A stretch of 7,433 nucleotides of DNA. Origin: an uncultured Tabrizicola sp. Lineage in GTDB: Bacteria; Pseudomonadota; Alphaproteobacteria; Rhodobacterales; Rhodobacteraceae. Shown piece after piece: positions 5,406 through 7,433 of the stretch. Location: contig CALLZQ010000808.1 of the NCBI GenBank assembly GCA_937858255.1, forward strand, positions 1 to 7,433, written 5' to 3'. The position numbers were made by a program, and so were the translations under genes. Within the stretch, counting starts at the first letter, position 1; every line of letters begins with the position of its first letter. The notes under the pieces are model-generated. The model saw only the letters and a program-made list of their open reading frames with translations, did not search any database and was not told where the DNA came from.

Positions 5406-5476
5406 CCCAGCGTCGTATCGTCGTGGGCAGGCCCCGAACCCATGGGCCGAAGGCCAACCCCGCGTGATAATTACTG

Positions 5477-5496
5477 GCCCCCTCGGGTGCGGGGGC
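5477..5496. terminator. GC-rich hairpin after the replication gene (weak terminator candidate)
   Basis: GCCCCC (5477-5482) and GGGGGC (5491-5496) form a perfect 6-bp stem with an 8-nt loop, about 60 bases past the stop of the ATPase gene. In the minus-strand transcript it is followed by CAGTAATTATC rather than a U-run, so intrinsic termination would be weak at best. Confidence 0.3.
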
Positions 5497-5557
5497 AAGG
5501 GAAATCGACGCGGCGGACAGGGTGAGGCCGGAAATGGCGCCGGGGCGCGTGGTCATG

Positions 5558-7433
5558 TCAGAAATCCCCCATATCTTCGGGCAGGTCGTCACGGATCGGC
5601 CGCACCGGCGCTGCGGCCTTGGCCTGATCAGCAGGAAAGGCCAGCAGGCCCGGAATGGCACTCAGCGGGATTTCCACGCCGCGTGACGGCACACCAGCCA
5701 GGGTGCGGGATGTCTTGGCGGGTTTTGCCCCCTTGACGCGCGCCAGGGACTGGCTCCAGGCGCCGCCGGCCCATACACTCCCCTCGAACAGTTCCAAGAT
5801 GCCGGGCGCCTTGGTGTTGCCGATAAACAGGTGCGGGCCATCGCCATGCTGGACGACGCGCATCAGCGTCTTGGCCAACTGCTCGTTGGCCACTTTGGCG
5901 CGGCGCTTGCGCTCGTTGTCGTCCATGTCCAGGGCGCTGTCTGCGCCACCGCACAGCCCGCGCGGGGCATTGGGGCTTTCGGCGGCCACCTGCACCCACT
6001 GCGCGACAGTGTGCTGCTCGCCCCGCCGGAACGGGTCGATCAGCTTGCCCAGCAGATGCACCAGCACCTCGTCGGCATCGTTGCCCAAATCCTCCAGATC
6101 GATCGAGATATGGGCGGCCAGCTTGCGCGCCCATCCGGCCAGCTCGTCGGCCGAGGGCAGCGCCGCCTGCCGCATCTGGCAGGCCATGGCCATCGTCGTG
6201 GCCCAGTTGTCACCGTTGCGGCCATGGATCCCCTGGGCGGCCAGCGCCTCGCGCCACAATTCCAATCGCGCGGCCCATGTGGGCCATCGATCGACAATCA
6301 GCCGCTTGATGCGCGCGCCGCGCGTGCGCCAGGTCTCGGCCCGCAAGTTGGGCGGCTTGGCCCCCTCGGCGATCGGCAAGAGGTTCAACACGATCATGCG
6401 CTGCCGATCCTGCGATTTCAGAATGCCGGGGATCAGGATCGAGCTGAAAAGGAATGTACTGCGCAGCTGCCCGCTGCTGCCCTTTTGGTCGCTGCTCCCC
6501 CGCATCCATCGGCCGCCGCTGGCGGCAACGCGGGCGGTCTCGACGATCGCTTTTTCCTTCTGGCTTCCGGTATCGCCCGGCTCGATCTCGTCCAGCGCGA
6601 CAGGCAGGGTCGATTGGCCCAGCTGCGATGCGATCCCCCGCGCGGTCGGGTCTGTCGATTGGACCAGCCCTTTCTCGCCCCCATGCAGATGCAGGAACAG
6701 CTTTTGCAAGGCAGACTTGCCAGACCCTGCGCCCCCGGTGATCCATGCCGCCGGGCGCCAGTCCAGCGCCCCGCCGAACGCCTGCACGCCAAAGGTTCCG
6801 GCCATGATCACCGCGTCAATCTCGGGCCGCTGCCAGTGCCAGGTCTCCAGCACCTCGACCAGCTCGGTATAGGGGTCGGCCGCGTCTCTGACGGCCTCTG
6901 CCGGGTGCGGGATCGGCGGCTGCGCCGGATAGATGCGCCCCTGATGCGTCGTCAGCGGGGGGTCCTGCCCGCCGATGATCAGTCGGGCGCCCCGGGGATA
7001 GACCAGCCGCCCGTCATCATCGACCCAGGCGCCGACGCCGCGCACCGCACCCTCGGGGTCAAAGATGCCCCGCTCGGCCGCTGCCATGCTGATCGCGCTG
7101 GCAACCCCATAGACATCAAACTTGCCCTTCACCCGCGTGGGCGGGTCGCCCTTGGACCATTGCGGAAAGTGGTAGCAAAGCGCCGGAAATCGAAAGCCGA
7201 ACAGCTTCATGATTTCCGTGCCCTCCAGCTTGGACAGCGCGCGCAGCTGGCCCAGCACGTCCAGCAGAAAGATCGTGCCGTCGCGCATCCCCAGCACCTT
7301 GACCGGGCAGCCGCCCCAAATCTCACCTTTGGGCCGCTCACGCGATGGCGGGCCGCCCGGCTCGGCCGGCGGCGTCGCCTCTTCCTGCGGCGGGGCGTGC
7401 GGGGGCCCCCCCAGCCCCCCCGCGGGGGCGCGC
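5558..7433 (-). CDS. Phage primase/helicase-type P-loop ATPase (partial, N-terminus beyond window)
   Basis: The frame is open from the right window edge to TGA at 5558, about 624 visible residues, so the start lies outside. A GTG at 7297 could open a 579-residue protein, but the conserved-looking stretch GGCPVKVLGMRDGTIFLLD runs across it, so it is not the start. Before it lies a Pro/Gly/Glu-rich linker. Counting from 7297, Walker A is GGAGSGKS (188-195), the following segment LVQSTDPTARGIASQLGQ (211-228) and the Walker B-type strand LPVALDEIE (231-239, D236/E237) complete the ATPase core, and SQDRQRMIVLNL (295-306) may carry the arginine finger. The arrangement resembles the ATPase part of prophage primase-helicases (DUF927/D5-like), acting in phage DNA replication; a primase domain would lie to the right. 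Exact family is uncertain. It ends just before the repeat cluster, which may be its substrate or origin. Confidence 0.75.
   Translation of the reverse strand, partial: RAPAGGLGGPPHAPPQEEATPPAEPGGPPSRERPKGEIWGGCPVKVLGMRDGTIFLLDVLGQLRALSKLEGTEIMKLFGFRFPALCYHFPQWSKGDPPTRVKGKFDVYGVASAISMAAAERGIFDPEGAVRGVGAWVDDDGRLVYPRGARLIIGGQDPPLTTHQGRIYPAQPPIPHPAEAVRDAADPYTELVEVLETWHWQRPEIDAVIMAGTFGVQAFGGALDWRPAAWITGGAGSGKSALQKLFLHLHGGEKGLVQSTDPTARGIASQLGQSTLPVALDEIEPGDTGSQKEKAIVETARVAASGGRWMRGSSDQKGSSGQLRSTFLFSSILIPGILKSQDRQRMIVLNLLPIAEGAKPPNLRAETWRTRGARIKRLIVDRWPTWAARLELWREALAAQGIHGRNGDNWATTMAMACQMRQAALPSADELAGWARKLAAHISIDLEDLGNDADEVLVHLLGKLIDPFRRGEQHTVAQWVQVAAESPNAPRGLCGGADSALDMDDNERKRRAKVANEQLAKTLMRVVQHGDGPHLFIGNTKAPGILELFEGSVWAGGAWSQSLARVKGAKPAKTSRTLAGVPSRGVEIPLSAIPGLLAFPADQAKAAAPVRPIRDDLPEDMGDF

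Larger units (their letters stand above)
5165..5426. repeat. CCACGAC repeat cluster (12 copies, both orientations) in the replication-packaging intergenic region
   Basis: The stretch 5121-5557 holds no credible gene. Within it the hexamer CACGAC or its complement GTCGTG occurs twelve times, at 5166, 5177, 5200, 5242, 5250, 5258, 5326, 5334, 5376, 5388, 5399 and 5420. Ten of the copies are full CCACGAC heptamers. Three sub-clusters have internal periods of 8, 8 and 11-12 bp. Chance would give well below one or two copies in 260 bp even in GC-rich DNA. Such short repeats in both orientations suit binding sites for a phage protein: replication-origin iterons for the adjacent replication module, operators controlling the late operon, or a packaging recognition site for the small terminase that follows. 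The sequence does not decide between these. Confidence 0.8.

Noticed and set aside
5165..5426. CRISPR array
   Set aside because: Repeats are only 6-9 bp, in both orientations, with 0-60 bp spacing; no 25-40 bp repeat with uniform spacers.
5113..5556. 147-codon minus-strand frame starting with ATG at 5556, just after the ATPase stop
   Set aside because: Its sequence is dominated by translated CCACGAC repeats (Trp/Val/Cys/Arg-Gly runs), other minus frames are open too, and no ribosome binding site or family resemblance is seen.
5142..5557. Sigma-70-type promoter for the late operon
   Set aside because: Elements such as GATATA near 5273-5278 (minus strand) exist, but no -35 at 16-18 bp spacing fits. 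A promoter here is likely but cannot be placed.

Overview
The window is a stretch of GC-rich (roughly 65-70% by eye) tailed-phage or prophage DNA. It most likely comes from a phage of an alphaproteobacterium of the Rhodobacter/Paracoccus type. That host call is inference, from GC content, codon use and the look of the proteins; no host gene is visible. All supported genes lie on the minus strand, so the sequence is best read from right to left.

Right part (7433-5558): the C-terminal ~620 residues of a large P-loop ATPase of the phage primase/helicase type, the end of a replication module. Its true start lies outside the window. Middle (5557-5121): about 440 bases without a credible gene. This stretch carries twelve copies of the hexamer CACGAC/GTCGTG in both orientations, including tandem 8-mers, a perfect 16-bp inverted repeat, a 17-bp dyad, an IHF-like site and a hairpin over the next gene's ribosome binding site. 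It separates replication from packaging and looks like an origin, packaging or control region.

Left part (5120-1): a tightly packed late operon. It holds a probable small terminase, a small unknown ORF overlapping both neighbours, the large terminase, a DUF2829/Tad2-like protein, an unknown 89-residue protein, an unknown 91-residue phage protein in low-GC DNA, a T7 gp13-like acetyltransferase-fold protein, a tiny 61-residue protein and a T7-type portal (head-tail connector) cut by the window edge. Neighbours overlap by 1-4 nt or sit 2-22 nt apart, so they are probably co-transcribed and partly translationally coupled.

The terminase and portal genes package DNA into the head of a podovirus-like virion. 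The block between the large terminase and the gp13-like gene looks like an accessory slot. It holds a probable anti-Thoeris protein (Tad2 family, which sequesters the cyclic nucleotide alarm signal of the Thoeris defence) and two unknown small proteins. The most interesting items are this slot and the CCACGAC repeat region.
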